Assembly (NCBI GenBank): GCA_016712885.1
Contig: JADJQF010000011.1
Span: 372,001 to 436,000, forward strand
Direction: 5' to 3'
Length of the DNA: 64,000 bases
Source of the DNA: Candidatus Flexicrinis proximus
GTDB taxonomy: Bacteria; Chloroflexota; Anaerolineae; Aggregatilineales; Phototrophicaceae
Shown: positions 17,156 to 25,486 of the stretch, one piece after another
How positions within the stretch are numbered: the first letter of the stretch is position 1
How the letters are laid out: the number at the start of each line of letters is the position of its first letter
Translations under genes and position numbers: made by a program
The notes under the pieces: generated by a model
The model's input: only the letters and a program-made list of their open reading frames with translations
Told to the model about the DNA's origin: nothing
The model's database searches: none

Positions 17156-19231
17156 ATGAACGCAAACGAAGACCAGCCGAATCAGGCGACAACCGAGCCG
17201 GGGACGCGGCAGACGCTGCTCCTTTCGAAGCTGTGGCACGGCGCGGATTACAACTACGAGCAGTGGCTGCACGCGCCGGAAGTGCTGGACGAGGACTTCC
17301 GGCTGATGGGCGAGGCGCACTGCAACATTATGAGCGTGGGCATCTTCGCGTGGTCGATGCTTGAACCCAGTGAGGGGGAGTACAGCTTCGACTGGCTGGA
17401 CGGGCTGATGGACCGGCTGACTGAGAATGGGATGTTTGCCGCGCTGGCGACGCCGAGCGCCGCACCGCCCCCATGGCTGTCGCAGCGGTATCCTGAGACG
17501 CGGCGCGTCAACGCGCAGGGGCGACGGGAGCCGCACCGCCGACGCCAGAACTTCTGCTACTCTTCGCCAGTGTACCGGCAGAAGACCGCGGAAATGAACC
17601 GGCGGCTGGCCGAGCGCTACGGCGACCATCCGGCGCTGCTGCTGTGGCACGTCTCGAACGAGTACACGGCGTCGCAGTGCCACTGCGACCTATGCCTGGG
17701 CGCCTTCCACGAGTGGTTGAAGGCGCGATACGGGAGCCTGGATGCGCTCAACGCGGCGTATTGGTCGACGTTCTGGAGCCACCGCTACAGCGAGTGGGAG
17801 CAGATCGAGCCGGTTGACCCGTCGATGCAAGGGCTGATGCTGGACTGGCAGCGTTTCACCAGCGACCGCGCGCTGGACTTTTACCTGGCGGAATGCGCGC
17901 CGCTGCGCGAGATCACGCCGGACAAGCCGATCACGACGAACTTCATGCAGCCCGATGTGGGGCTGGACTACTGGCGGTTTGCGCCGCACGTGGACATCGT
18001 GTCGTGGGACAGTTATCCACGCTGGCACCTGGGCGAGGATAGCGCGACGGGCCTGCAAACTGCGTTCTACCACGACCTGCACCGGTCGTACAAAGGCCAA
18101 CCGTTCCTGCTGATGGAGTCCACGCCGAGCGTGACCAACTGGCAGGGCATCAGCCGCCTGAAACAACCGGGGATGCTCCGGCTGGCGTCGGTGCAAGCGG
18201 TGGCCCACGGCGCGAACAGCGTACAGTACTTCCAGTGGCGGCAGAGCCGTGGCGGCGAGGAGAAGTTCCACGGCGCGGTGGTCAGCCACAGCGGGGCGGA
18301 TAACCGGACGTTCCGGGATGTGAGCGCCGTCGGCGAGCTGCTCGGGCGGATGGGGGCGGCGGCGACGGCGGTTGTGAAGGCGAAAGTCGCCGTGGTGTAC
18401 GACTTCGAGAACGAATGGGCGCTGAACCACGCTGCGCTGCCGCACAGCAATGGCAAGCACTACCAGCGGACGTGCCGGGAGCATTACGGCAGCTTCTGGC
18501 GGCGGGGGATCGCCACGGACGTGATCCATGCCGAGGCGGACCTGTCGCGTTACCGGCTGGTGGTGGCGCCGATGCTGTACATGCTGAAGCGCGGCGTCGC
18601 AGAGCGGCTGGCGGCCTTCGTCCAGTCGGGCGGCACACTGATTATGACGTATCTGTCCGGGCTGGTGGATGAGGCCGACCTGTGCTTCCAAGGCGGACTC
18701 CCGACCCCGCTGCGGCGGACACTTGGCCTGTACCCGCAAGAAACGGACGCGCTACCGCCCGAAAAAACCGGGCGGATCGTGCCGGTGAGCGGAAACCTGC
18801 TCGGATTGGGCGCCGAAGCGCCGTTTTTCGACTACGCCGACCTGACGTGCCTGGAAGGCGCGCAGCCGGTGGCCGTATACGGCTCGGAGTTCTACGCGGG
18901 CAGCGCCGCCGTTACAGTCAATGCGTATGGAGCCGGACACGCCTATTACCTGGCGACACGGACAGATGAGGCGCACCTGGACGCGCTGTACGGCGCCATC
19001 TGCGCGCAGATCGGCATGGAAGCGGCGCTGCCGGTGGTCCCGGCCGGAACGTCGGTGCAGTACCGCGAAAGCGGCGGGACGGGCTATCTTTTCGTGATGA
19101 ACTTCGCCCACGCGGCCAAGCGGGTCGATGTGGGCGAAGGATGGACGGATGTGGAAACTGGCCTGCCGGTCGCTCCTCTCGTAGACTTAGCGGCGCTCGG
19201 ATCGCGCATAATCAGGAGACAACAGGCATGA
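17156..19231 (+). CDS. GH42 beta-galactosidase
   Basis: GH42 enzymes release galactose from beta-1,4-galacto-oligosaccharides inside the cell. The 691-residue protein has the GH42 TIM barrel with acid/base Glu169 (WHVSNEY) and nucleophile Glu321 (LLMESTPS). The zinc site is Cys134, Cys175, Cys177 and Cys180 (SQCHCDLC), spaced as in Thermus A4 beta-galactosidase. Trimerisation and C-terminal beta domains follow. There is no signal peptide. It completes the pathway galactanase, transporter, beta-galactosidase. Its TGA overlaps the start of the secreted GH53. Confidence 0.95.
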   Translation: MNANEDQPNQATTEPGTRQTLLLSKLWHGADYNYEQWLHAPEVLDEDFRLMGEAHCNIMSVGIFAWSMLEPSEGEYSFDWLDGLMDRLTENGMFAALATPSAAPPPWLSQRYPETRRVNAQGRREPHRRRQNFCYSSPVYRQKTAEMNRRLAERYGDHPALLLWHVSNEYTASQCHCDLCLGAFHEWLKARYGSLDALNAAYWSTFWSHRYSEWEQIEPVDPSMQGLMLDWQRFTSDRALDFYLAECAPLREITPDKPITTNFMQPDVGLDYWRFAPHVDIVSWDSYPRWHLGEDSATGLQTAFYHDLHRSYKGQPFLLMESTPSVTNWQGISRLKQPGMLRLASVQAVAHGANSVQYFQWRQSRGGEEKFHGAVVSHSGADNRTFRDVSAVGELLGRMGAAATAVVKAKVAVVYDFENEWALNHAALPHSNGKHYQRTCREHYGSFWRRGIATDVIHAEADLSRYRLVVAPMLYMLKRGVAERLAAFVQSGGTLIMTYLSGLVDEADLCFQGGLPTPLRRTLGLYPQETDALPPEKTGRIVPVSGNLLGLGAEAPFFDYADLTCLEGAQPVAVYGSEFYAGSAAVTVNAYGAGHAYYLATRTDEAHLDALYGAICAQIGMEAALPVVPAGTSVQYRESGGTGYLFVMNFAHAAKRVDVGEGWTDVETGLPVAPLVDLAALGSRIIRRQQA

Positions 19232-20358
19232 AGATCAGGGCGATTGTCCTCGTAATTCTGCTGGTGGCGGCCTTCACGGCGACCGCACAGCAGGAGACGC
19301 CGCCGGACTATTTTCTGGGCGTCGACCTGTCGTATGTCAACGAGATGGAAGACTGCGGCGCGGTATACCGCGTGGACGGCGAGCCACGCGACCCCTACGA
19401 GATCTTCCATGATGCCGGCGCGAACCTGGTGCGGCTGCGCTTGTGGCACGCGCCGGACTGGACCGACTACAGCACACTTGAAGACGTCACCCGTTCGATG
19501 GAACGGGCCAAGGCGCTGGGTATGGCGGTGCTGCTCGACTTCCACTACTCGGATACGTGGGCGGACCCGGGCAAACAGATCATCCCGGCAGCGTGGGAAG
19601 ACCTGGACGACGCGGCGCTGGGGGCCGCGCTGTATGAGTACACCTACGACGTGCTGATGCAGCTCGACGCGCAGGGGCTGATGCCGGAGCTGGTGCAGGT
19701 CGGCAACGAGATCAACAGCGAAATCCTGCGCGCCGAAGGCACGTCCGGGACGCCGATCGACTGGGAGCGCAACGCGGCGCTGATCAACCAGGGAATCCGC
19801 GCGGTCCGGGATGCGGGCGCGGCAGGATCGAGCGCGCCGCGGGTGATGCTGCACATCGCCAAGCCGGAAAGCGTCGAGGGCTGGCTGCGGACGGCGGTGC
19901 GCGCCGGCGTGACCGACTTCGACGTGATCGGCATCTCGTATTACCCCGGCTGGTCGAGCCACTCGATCCGCACGATCGACAACATCGTCAAGAGCCTGCG
20001 CGAGCGGTTCGAAAAAGACGTGATGATCGTCGAGACGTCGTATCCGTGGACACTGCGCGGCGCGAACGAGAGCGCCGGCAACATTCTGGGCGACGACTTC
20101 CTCGACCCGGACTATCCCGCGACACCGGAGGGCCAGCGCCAGTTCATGATCGACCTGACGCAAGCGGTGCTGAACGGCGGCGGGACGGGCGTGATCTACT
20201 GGGAGCCGGGGTGGGTGTCTACCCCGTGCGAGACACTGTGGGGCACCGGATCACACTGGGAGAACGCCACGGTCTTCGACTTCACGAACGATAACGCCGT
20301 CCACGCCGGGATCGAGTGGCTCGGCTATCCGTATACGCTGCCTGACGAGGCGCCGTAG
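19228..20358 (+). CDS. Secreted GH53 endo-beta-1,4-galactanase
   Basis: The 376-residue enzyme starts at ATG 19228 behind AGGAG, overlapping the GH42 stop. A signal peptide covers residues 1-20 (cleavage near TATA-QQE). The GH53 barrel has DFHYSDTWADPGKQ (104-117), acid/base Glu161 (QVGNEIN) and nucleophile Glu269 (IVETSYPW). It is the outside counterpart of the GH53 at 12092. This enzyme would cut galactan into oligosaccharides that the ABC transporter then takes up. It is the last gene of the operon; a repeat array begins 44 bp after the stop. Confidence 0.93.
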   Translation: MKIRAIVLVILLVAAFTATAQQETPPDYFLGVDLSYVNEMEDCGAVYRVDGEPRDPYEIFHDAGANLVRLRLWHAPDWTDYSTLEDVTRSMERAKALGMAVLLDFHYSDTWADPGKQIIPAAWEDLDDAALGAALYEYTYDVLMQLDAQGLMPELVQVGNEINSEILRAEGTSGTPIDWERNAALINQGIRAVRDAGAAGSSAPRVMLHIAKPESVEGWLRTAVRAGVTDFDVIGISYYPGWSSHSIRTIDNIVKSLRERFEKDVMIVETSYPWTLRGANESAGNILGDDFLDPDYPATPEGQRQFMIDLTQAVLNGGGTGVIYWEPGWVSTPCETLWGTGSHWENATVFDFTNDNAVHAGIEWLGYPYTLPDEAP

Positions 20359-20401
20359 CGGAGAGCGAAGAGCAACCTCACCGCCAAGAACCTCACCCCC
20401 C

Positions 20402-20970
20402 GGACCTCACCCCCCGCCCCTCTCCGAGCGGAGAGGGGAGAAGGGCAGCGGGGGCATGACACGTCGGGCATGACACGTCATGCCCCTACGGGGGCGCGAG
20501 AGGGAAAAGGGTAACCTCACTTCCGGCGGACCTCACCCCCCGCCCCTCTCCGAGCGGAGAGGGGAGAAGGGCAGCGGGGGCATGACACGTCGGGCATGAC
20601 ACGTCATGCCCCTACGGGGGCGCGAGAGGGGAAAAGGGTAACCTCACTTCCGGCGGACCTCACCCTAGCGACCCCCTCCGAGGGAGGGGGGAGGGCAGCG
20701 GGGCATGACGTCGGGCATGACACGCGCCCCGGGGCGCGAGAGGGAAAGGGTAACCTCACTTCCGGCGAACCTCACCCCAGCGGCCCCTCTCCGAGCGGAG
20801 AGGGGAGAAGGGCAGCGGGGCATGACACGTCGGGCATGACACGCGCCCCTACGGGGCGCGAGAGGGAAAAGGGTAACCTCACTTCCGGCGGACCTCACCC
20901 ATCCCCTCCCGGGGGGGGGGGAGGGGGGGGGCAGCGGGGCATGACAGGTCGGCACGGGGCGCGAGAGGGG
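20402..20970. repeat. Tandem array of five about 126-bp GC-rich units
   Basis: Units begin at about 20402, 20528, 20655, 20767 and 20890 (spacing 126, 127, 112 and 123 bp). Each reads GGACCTCACCCC, a hairpin CCCCTCTCCGAG/CGGAGAGGGG, GGCAGCGGGGCATGACACG, TACGGGGGCGCGAGAGGG, then GGTAACCTCACTTCCGGC. The first two are almost identical and later ones decay; the last ends in a long G tract. The same CCTCTCCGAGCGGAGAGG hairpin recurs at about 21905, 24995, 25195 and 25390, so it is part of a dispersed family. No gene is present in 20358-21024. Confidence 0.9.
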
Positions 20971-21023
20971 CGAAAACACGGACAGCATGTGTGCTGTGTC
21001 CCTACGAGAGATAACGGGTCGGG

Positions 21024-21652
21024 CTAGAAGTCCGTCTGGCGGTCGGGATCACGCGTGTCGAAGAAGGGCGAGCGGCGGCCGTTGTTGGGGGCGCCTTTGA
21101 TGGTGAGCATGAGGGCGGGATCGAAGCCGATCGGGTCGTCGAGGAGGAGGCCGGGGACAGCCTCTTCGGTATAGCCGACTGAGCGGAGCCACTTCTCGAG
21201 GCGCAGGGGGTCGGCTTCGGCGGCGCTGTCCGCGCGGCGGAGTGTTGTTGTGGGGGGCGGCGGTGTCCGGGCGGCGGGAGTCGACCTCCTGGGGCGCGGG
21301 TGCGGCAGCGTCGGGCTGGGCCGGGGTAGGTTGTGCAGGTACAGATTGCGCCGGGGCGGGTTGCAGGGCTAGGCTCGGGCTGCATCTGATTGTAGGGGGT
21401 CACGAGCGGCGAACCGTCATCCTCGTCTTCGCCAAAGTCCCATTCGATATGGGTGACGCCCTCCAGCGGGGAGGGTTTGGACTTGTGGAGGCGGCCGATG
21501 AGGGCGCTGACGGCGTTCAGGGCTGTAGCGCGGTGACGCAGCGGCGCATTTTCGAGCGCGACGGGGTCGACGATGGCGGCGATGAGGGTGATGGCAGCGG
21601 AATAGGCGGCGGTGACGAGCTGATCGTGGGCGGCGAAAGTGGCAGCAGACAT
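21024..21652 (-). pseudogene. Small hypothetical gene with frameshift(s) in a Pro/Ala-rich linker
   Basis: A clear start (ATG 21652 with GGAGGATT upstream) opens a coherent frame for about 90 residues. These are a helical N terminus with ALNAVSALIGRLHKSK, then an acidic segment GEDEDDGSPLVTPYNQMQPEPSP. After about 21365 that frame turns into arginine/proline nonsense. A convincing C terminus appears in another frame from about 21245: DPLRLEKWLRSVGYTEEAVP, then SPFFDTRDPDRQTDF, with its stop at 21024. Start to stop is one base short of a multiple of three. The breaks fall in C runs, so sequencing error or genuine decay are both possible. The family is not one I recognise. Confidence 0.65.
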
Positions 21653-21687
21653 AGGGAAATCCTCCGAAATTAAACGGCTAGTTTGTG

Positions 21688-21706
21688 TGGAGGCGCTGCC
21701 TCCACG
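21688..21706. repeat. GC palindrome repeat, family 2, short copy
   Basis: GTGGAGGCGCTGCCTCCAC is the palindromic core of the dispersed family-2 repeat, here without the longer 3' part. It lies just upstream of the frameshifted small gene. The rest of 21652-22035 holds the LexA-like boxes and another CCCTCTCCAAGCGGAGAGGG hairpin near 21910. Confidence 0.75.
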
Positions 21707-21786
21707 CCATGGGCGAACCTCACGGTGGATGGATATTGATAGAAGTGTTATAGCACGGAAGACTGGGAGACTCAGAAACAAATGTT

Positions 21787-21812
21787 CGAACATTTGTTCG
21801 AACATTTGTTCG
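21787..21812. promoter_or_regulatory. Two overlapping LexA (SOS box)-like palindromes
   Basis: CGAACATTTGTTCG occurs at 21787-21800 and again at 21799-21812, sharing two bases, within a 12-bp tandem repeat of GTTCGAACATTT. The form CGAAC-N4-GTTCG is the LexA operator of Gram-positive bacteria. The pair lies 135-160 bp upstream of the minus-strand start at 21652, and a TATAAC hexamer follows at 21752-21747. No lexA gene is in the window. Confidence 0.5.
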
Positions 21813-22034
21813 AACAAATTTTGAGGGGGAAAGGACAGTAAAAGAAGTGAAAAGAAGTAGGTGAAGTGGAGGGCGAGTAGCTGCCCGCGAAAAGCAACCT
21901 CACCCCCCAGCCCCCTCTCCAAGCGGAGAGGGGGAGAAAAGCGGGAAGGTGAAGGGCGGGAGGGGTGGAGGAAGCCTCTCCCGCAAAGCCCGTTATTGAG
22001 GGGAGAAGGGGCGCGGAGTGCGCGGGCGGGTGGT

Positions 22035-23627
22035 TCAGCGCGAGATTGAGTCGCGGGTGAGGTGTTCGTCAACTGTGCGCCAGATGGCGAGCGGATTGGC
22101 GTCTTTGAGGGCATCGGGCAGGAGCGAATCGGCCAGGTTCTGCCAGGCAACCGGACGCATGAAGCGGCGGATGGCGGCCATGCCGACCGATGTGGATGAG
22201 GGCGCGGTGGTGGCGGGATAGGGGCCGCCGTGCTGCATGGCATAGACGACTTCGACGCCGGTGGGGAAGTCGTTGAAGATCAGCCGACCGGCTTTTTCGC
22301 GCAGGATGGCAAAGACCCGAGCCGCGTGATCCAGTTCGTCCGGGCCGGCGTGAACGGAGGCGGTCAGGTTGCCGTCGAGGGTCTCGATAGTGGCGCGGAG
22401 ATCGGCGAACGACTCGCAGAGCACAAAGAGGGTTACCGGGCCGAAGTGCTCGGTCTGGAGCGCGTCGTCGGCGCGGAATGCGGCGGAGTTGGTTTGCAGA
22501 ACGGTGTGGGCGTAGCCGCAGGCGGGGCCAGGCAGGGGTTCGCCGCCGGTGAGAAGAGTCACGTTGGGGTTGGCGCGAGTTCCGGCGACGGCACGGACGA
22601 GGCCGTTCTGGATGGCGGCATTGAGCAGCACGCCGGGCTGACGCGCCTGCATATTTTGGGTGAAGCGCTCGATAAAGAGGCGTGATTGTTCGGTGTCGAT
22701 GGCAAAGACGAGACCGGGATTGGTGCAGAACTGGCCGGTGCCGAGGGTAACGGAATTGGCCAGACCGTCGACAAGGGAGTCGCCGCGACCGGTGATGGCT
22801 TCGGGGAGCACGACGCACGGGTTGGTGCTGCCCATCTCGGCATAGACCGGAATGGGCCGGGGACGGGCGGCGGCGGCGTCGAAGATGGCGCGTCCGGCAC
22901 GGAGCGATCCGGTGAAGCCAATGGCGGAGACGCCGGGGTGGGTGACGAGGGCCTGGCCGACGGCGACCTGATCGCCCTGGAGCATGGAGAAGGTGCCGGC
23001 TGGAAAGCCTTCGGATTCGACGGCGCGCTGGATGGCCCGGGCGACCTGCTCACTGGTGGCGGGGTGGCCGGGGTGGGCTTTGACGATGACGGGACAGCCG
23101 GCGGCGAGCGCCGAGGCCGTATCACCGCCGGCGACGCTGAAGGCATAGGGGAAATTGCTGGCGGCAAAGACGGCGACCGGCCCGATGGGCACGAGCATGC
23201 GACGGATTGACGGGCGGGGGGCGGGGGTGCGATCGGGCAGCGCGGAGTCGATGATGGCGTCGACGTAGGAGCCTTCACGGAGCAGGGCGGCGAATTTGCG
23301 GAGCTGGCCGGTGGTGCGCGCGCGTTCATTCCTGAGGCGCGGATTGGGGAGACCGGTTTCCTGCTCGGTCAGGGCGAGGAGATCGTCGCCCAGGTCTTCA
23401 ATGGCGAGGGCGATGGCGTCGAGGAGGGCGGCGATCCGGGCGGCGGGATAGGCGCGGGTCTGTGCAAAGGCTTCCTGCGCGGCCTGCACCGCGCGGTCGA
23501 TTTCGGCGGGGGTGGCGTTGACGAATGCGCTGCCCAGCGCGCCGGTGCGCGGATCGACGCTGTGGAAGATGGCCGATCCCTCGCGGCTGACCGTCCCGGC
23601 GATATAGTGAGCCCCTGATATGAGCAT
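22035..23627 (-). CDS. Aldehyde dehydrogenase, alpha-ketoglutarate semialdehyde type
   Basis: The 530-residue protein is an NAD(P)-dependent aldehyde dehydrogenase. It has FAASNFPYAFSVAGGD (cofactor/substrate channel), VIVKAHPGHP, the GFTGSLRAGRAI Rossmann turn, the general base Glu in AEMGSTNP, and the nucleophilic Cys in GTGQFCTNPG. The long C terminus and EMGSTNP motif match the 2,5-dioxovalerate (ketoglutarate semialdehyde) dehydrogenases of oxidative pentose and sugar-acid pathways. That would fit breakdown of arabinose from arabinogalactan, though the other enzymes of that route are not here. The ATG has AAGGAAAG upstream. Confidence 0.88.
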   Translation of the reverse strand: MLISGAHYIAGTVSREGSAIFHSVDPRTGALGSAFVNATPAEIDRAVQAAQEAFAQTRAYPAARIAALLDAIALAIEDLGDDLLALTEQETGLPNPRLRNERARTTGQLRKFAALLREGSYVDAIIDSALPDRTPAPRPSIRRMLVPIGPVAVFAASNFPYAFSVAGGDTASALAAGCPVIVKAHPGHPATSEQVARAIQRAVESEGFPAGTFSMLQGDQVAVGQALVTHPGVSAIGFTGSLRAGRAIFDAAAARPRPIPVYAEMGSTNPCVVLPEAITGRGDSLVDGLANSVTLGTGQFCTNPGLVFAIDTEQSRLFIERFTQNMQARQPGVLLNAAIQNGLVRAVAGTRANPNVTLLTGGEPLPGPACGYAHTVLQTNSAAFRADDALQTEHFGPVTLFVLCESFADLRATIETLDGNLTASVHAGPDELDHAARVFAILREKAGRLIFNDFPTGVEVVYAMQHGGPYPATTAPSSTSVGMAAIRRFMRPVAWQNLADSLLPDALKDANPLAIWRTVDEHLTRDSISR

Positions 23628-23700
23628 GACGCTTTCCTTATGTGACGGCCAATAGTCTGCAGTTACCAGTCTTCAGTTTATGAGTCTTCAGGATGTGTCT

Positions 23701-23838
23701 GACAAGGCGATTTTTGAGGAGACAATGGCGGACAGGATACACCCTGTCCCTACAACACATTGATTCGTCGGCGACAATTGAGACGGGGTACGCCTTGTCC
23801 CAATTGTCAGCCAGCGGAATTCACCTTTCAAACGACCT
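23701..23838. repeat. Dispersed intergenic repeat, family 1, copy 2
   Basis: This is the clearest copy. It contains the palindrome GGACAGGATACACCCTGTCC and a larger hairpin in which GACAATTGAGAC pairs with GTCCCAATTGTC around a CGCC loop, then TTTCAAACGACCTGC. It lies in the 476-bp gap between the dehydrogenase (minus) and the GH43-like gene (plus). The remainder of this gap shows no coding signal or clear promoter. Confidence 0.8.
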
Positions 23839-24103
23839 GCCAGACCCATGCCGCATCGAAGATACGCGGTTCTGCGAGCGGATGCAATATGTTTGCATGG
23901 ATTGGCACGGATTTCGGGGGTGGCGGCGCGACGAAAGCGGGCGCGAGAACCAGGGGAACGTGGCACGAACAGGTCCAATTTCGCGGCGCCGGATGGCGGA
24001 AATCGGCGGTGCCGAAGGAGAATAGGTGCAGAACGCTGGCTGTACGCGGCGTCCGGTTTTAGTTTCAACGTTGGGTCATACGATGAACATCCCCGGAGGG
24101 GAC

Positions 24104-24982
24104 ATGCTGAAGAATTCCGACATCCATATCCGCGATCCGTTCGTACTGCCGGTCGAGGCGGAGCAGCAATACTATTTGTACGGGACGACCGGGGCGGAGG
24201 CGTGGACGAACCATGCGACCGGGCTGGATTATTACACAGGCCGCGACCTGGAACACTGGGAGGGGCCATTCCCGGCCTTTCGACCCGAGGCGGGATTTTG
24301 GGCGGACCGTAACTACTGGGCGCCGGAAGTGCATGCCTTCCGGGGGAAATACTATATGTTCGTGACGTTTAAGTCGGAGGGCGCGCGGCGCGGGACGCAA
24401 ATCCTGGCGGCCGACAGCCCGCGCGGACCGTTCCGGCCGATCAGCGAGGGGCCGGTCACGCCGCGCGAGTGGGAGTGTCTGGACGGCACGCTGTTCGTGG
24501 ATGACGACGACCAGCCGTGGATGGTGTTTTGCCACGAGTGGGTGCAAGTGGGGGATGGCGAAATCTGCGCGCTGCGGCTGAGCACCGATCTGACGGCTGC
24601 GGTTGGGGAGCCGATGCTGCTGACGCGCGCATCGGAGGCGGCGTGGGCTGAGGAACTGGTGTCGAAGAACCGGCGGGGCTATGTGACGGATGGCCCGTCG
24701 ATGTACCGGCTGGCGAACGGCGAGCTGGTGATGCTGTGGTCAAGTTTCAGGGGGGGCAGGTACGGCGTGGGGGTGGCGAAGTCGGCGTCCGGCGGGATTG
24801 CAGGCCCGTGGGTGCATGTGGCCGAGCCGCTGTACGAGGCCGACGGCGGCCACTGCATGGTATTCAAGACGTTTGAGGGGGAGCTGCGGCTGGCGTTCCA
24901 CCGGCCTAATCCGAACCCGCAGGAGCGCCCGCAATTCGTCGCGCTGCGGGAGAACGGTGGGGGGCTGGAGATCAGCGGATAG
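24104..24982 (+). CDS. GH43-like glycoside hydrolase (arabinosidase/xylosidase family)
   Basis: About 292 residues form a five-bladed-propeller GH43-like protein. IRDPF near the N terminus carries the catalytic base Asp, YWAPEVHAFRGKYYMFVT follows, then WECLDGTLF with the pKa-modulating Asp and YVTDGPSMY near the acid position. There is no signal peptide, so it works on imported short oligosaccharides. The start ATG 24104 follows GGAGGGG closely; 24083 is an alternative. Linkage specificity cannot be read. Arabinofuranosidase activity would suit the galactan operon, but the gene is isolated between repeats. Confidence 0.8.
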   Translation: MLKNSDIHIRDPFVLPVEAEQQYYLYGTTGAEAWTNHATGLDYYTGRDLEHWEGPFPAFRPEAGFWADRNYWAPEVHAFRGKYYMFVTFKSEGARRGTQILAADSPRGPFRPISEGPVTPREWECLDGTLFVDDDDQPWMVFCHEWVQVGDGEICALRLSTDLTAAVGEPMLLTRASEAAWAEELVSKNRRGYVTDGPSMYRLANGELVMLWSSFRGGRYGVGVAKSASGGIAGPWVHVAEPLYEADGGHCMVFKTFEGELRLAFHRPNPNPQERPQFVALRENGGGLEISG

Positions 24983-25420
24983 CAACCTCACCCCCGGCCC
25001 CTCTCCGAGCGGAGAGGGGAGAAGAGAAGTGAGAGAAGTGAAAAGAAGTGAGACAAGTGGAAAGAAGTGCCGGGGAAAGGGACGCCGGGGGCTCAAGCCC
25101 GCCAGCTAATAAGATCGAAGCCCACTAAAGGGGCTGAATGGGCCAGTTAGCCGGTGTAAAGGCCGGGGGTATTGAGGGCAACCTCACCCCCGACCCCTCT
25201 CCGAGCGGAGAGGGGAGAAGAGAAGTGAGAGAAGTGAAAAGAAGTGAGACAAGTGGAAAGAAGTGCCGGGGAAAGGGACGCCGGGGGCTCAAGCCCGCCA
25301 GCTAATAAGATCGAAGCCCACTAAAGGGGCTGAATGGGCCAGTTAGCCGGTGTAAAGGCCGGGGGTATTGAGGGCAACCTCACCCCCGACCCCTCTCCGA
25401 GCGGAGAGGGGAGAAGAGCA
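24982..25420. repeat. 196-bp near-exact tandem duplication plus partial third copy
   Basis: The unit starting GCAACCTCACCCCCG occurs at 24982, 25178 and 25374. The first two units are 196 bp each with one visible mismatch (GGCCCC versus GACCCC); the third stops after about 45 bp. Each contains the CCTCTCCGAGCGGAGAGG hairpin, a run of short GAAGTGA-like repeats and a GGGGGCTCAAGCCC palindrome. Such identity means a recent duplication or an assembly slip. No gene lies between 24982 and 25487. Confidence 0.95.
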
Positions 25421-25486
25421 AACGCGGTTTTTACATGTCTCCGAGAGAGAGCGGGGATGAGCGGGCAGCGGGCGTGACTGGGGAGG

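Noticed and set aside
20596..21027. Possible protein in the tandem array (143 codons, plus strand)
   Set aside because: The frame is simply the repeated GC-rich units read through; no start signal and no coding bias.
20402..25420. CRISPR array
   Set aside because: The repeats are 112-196 bp, adjacent without unique spacers, and no cas genes are near.
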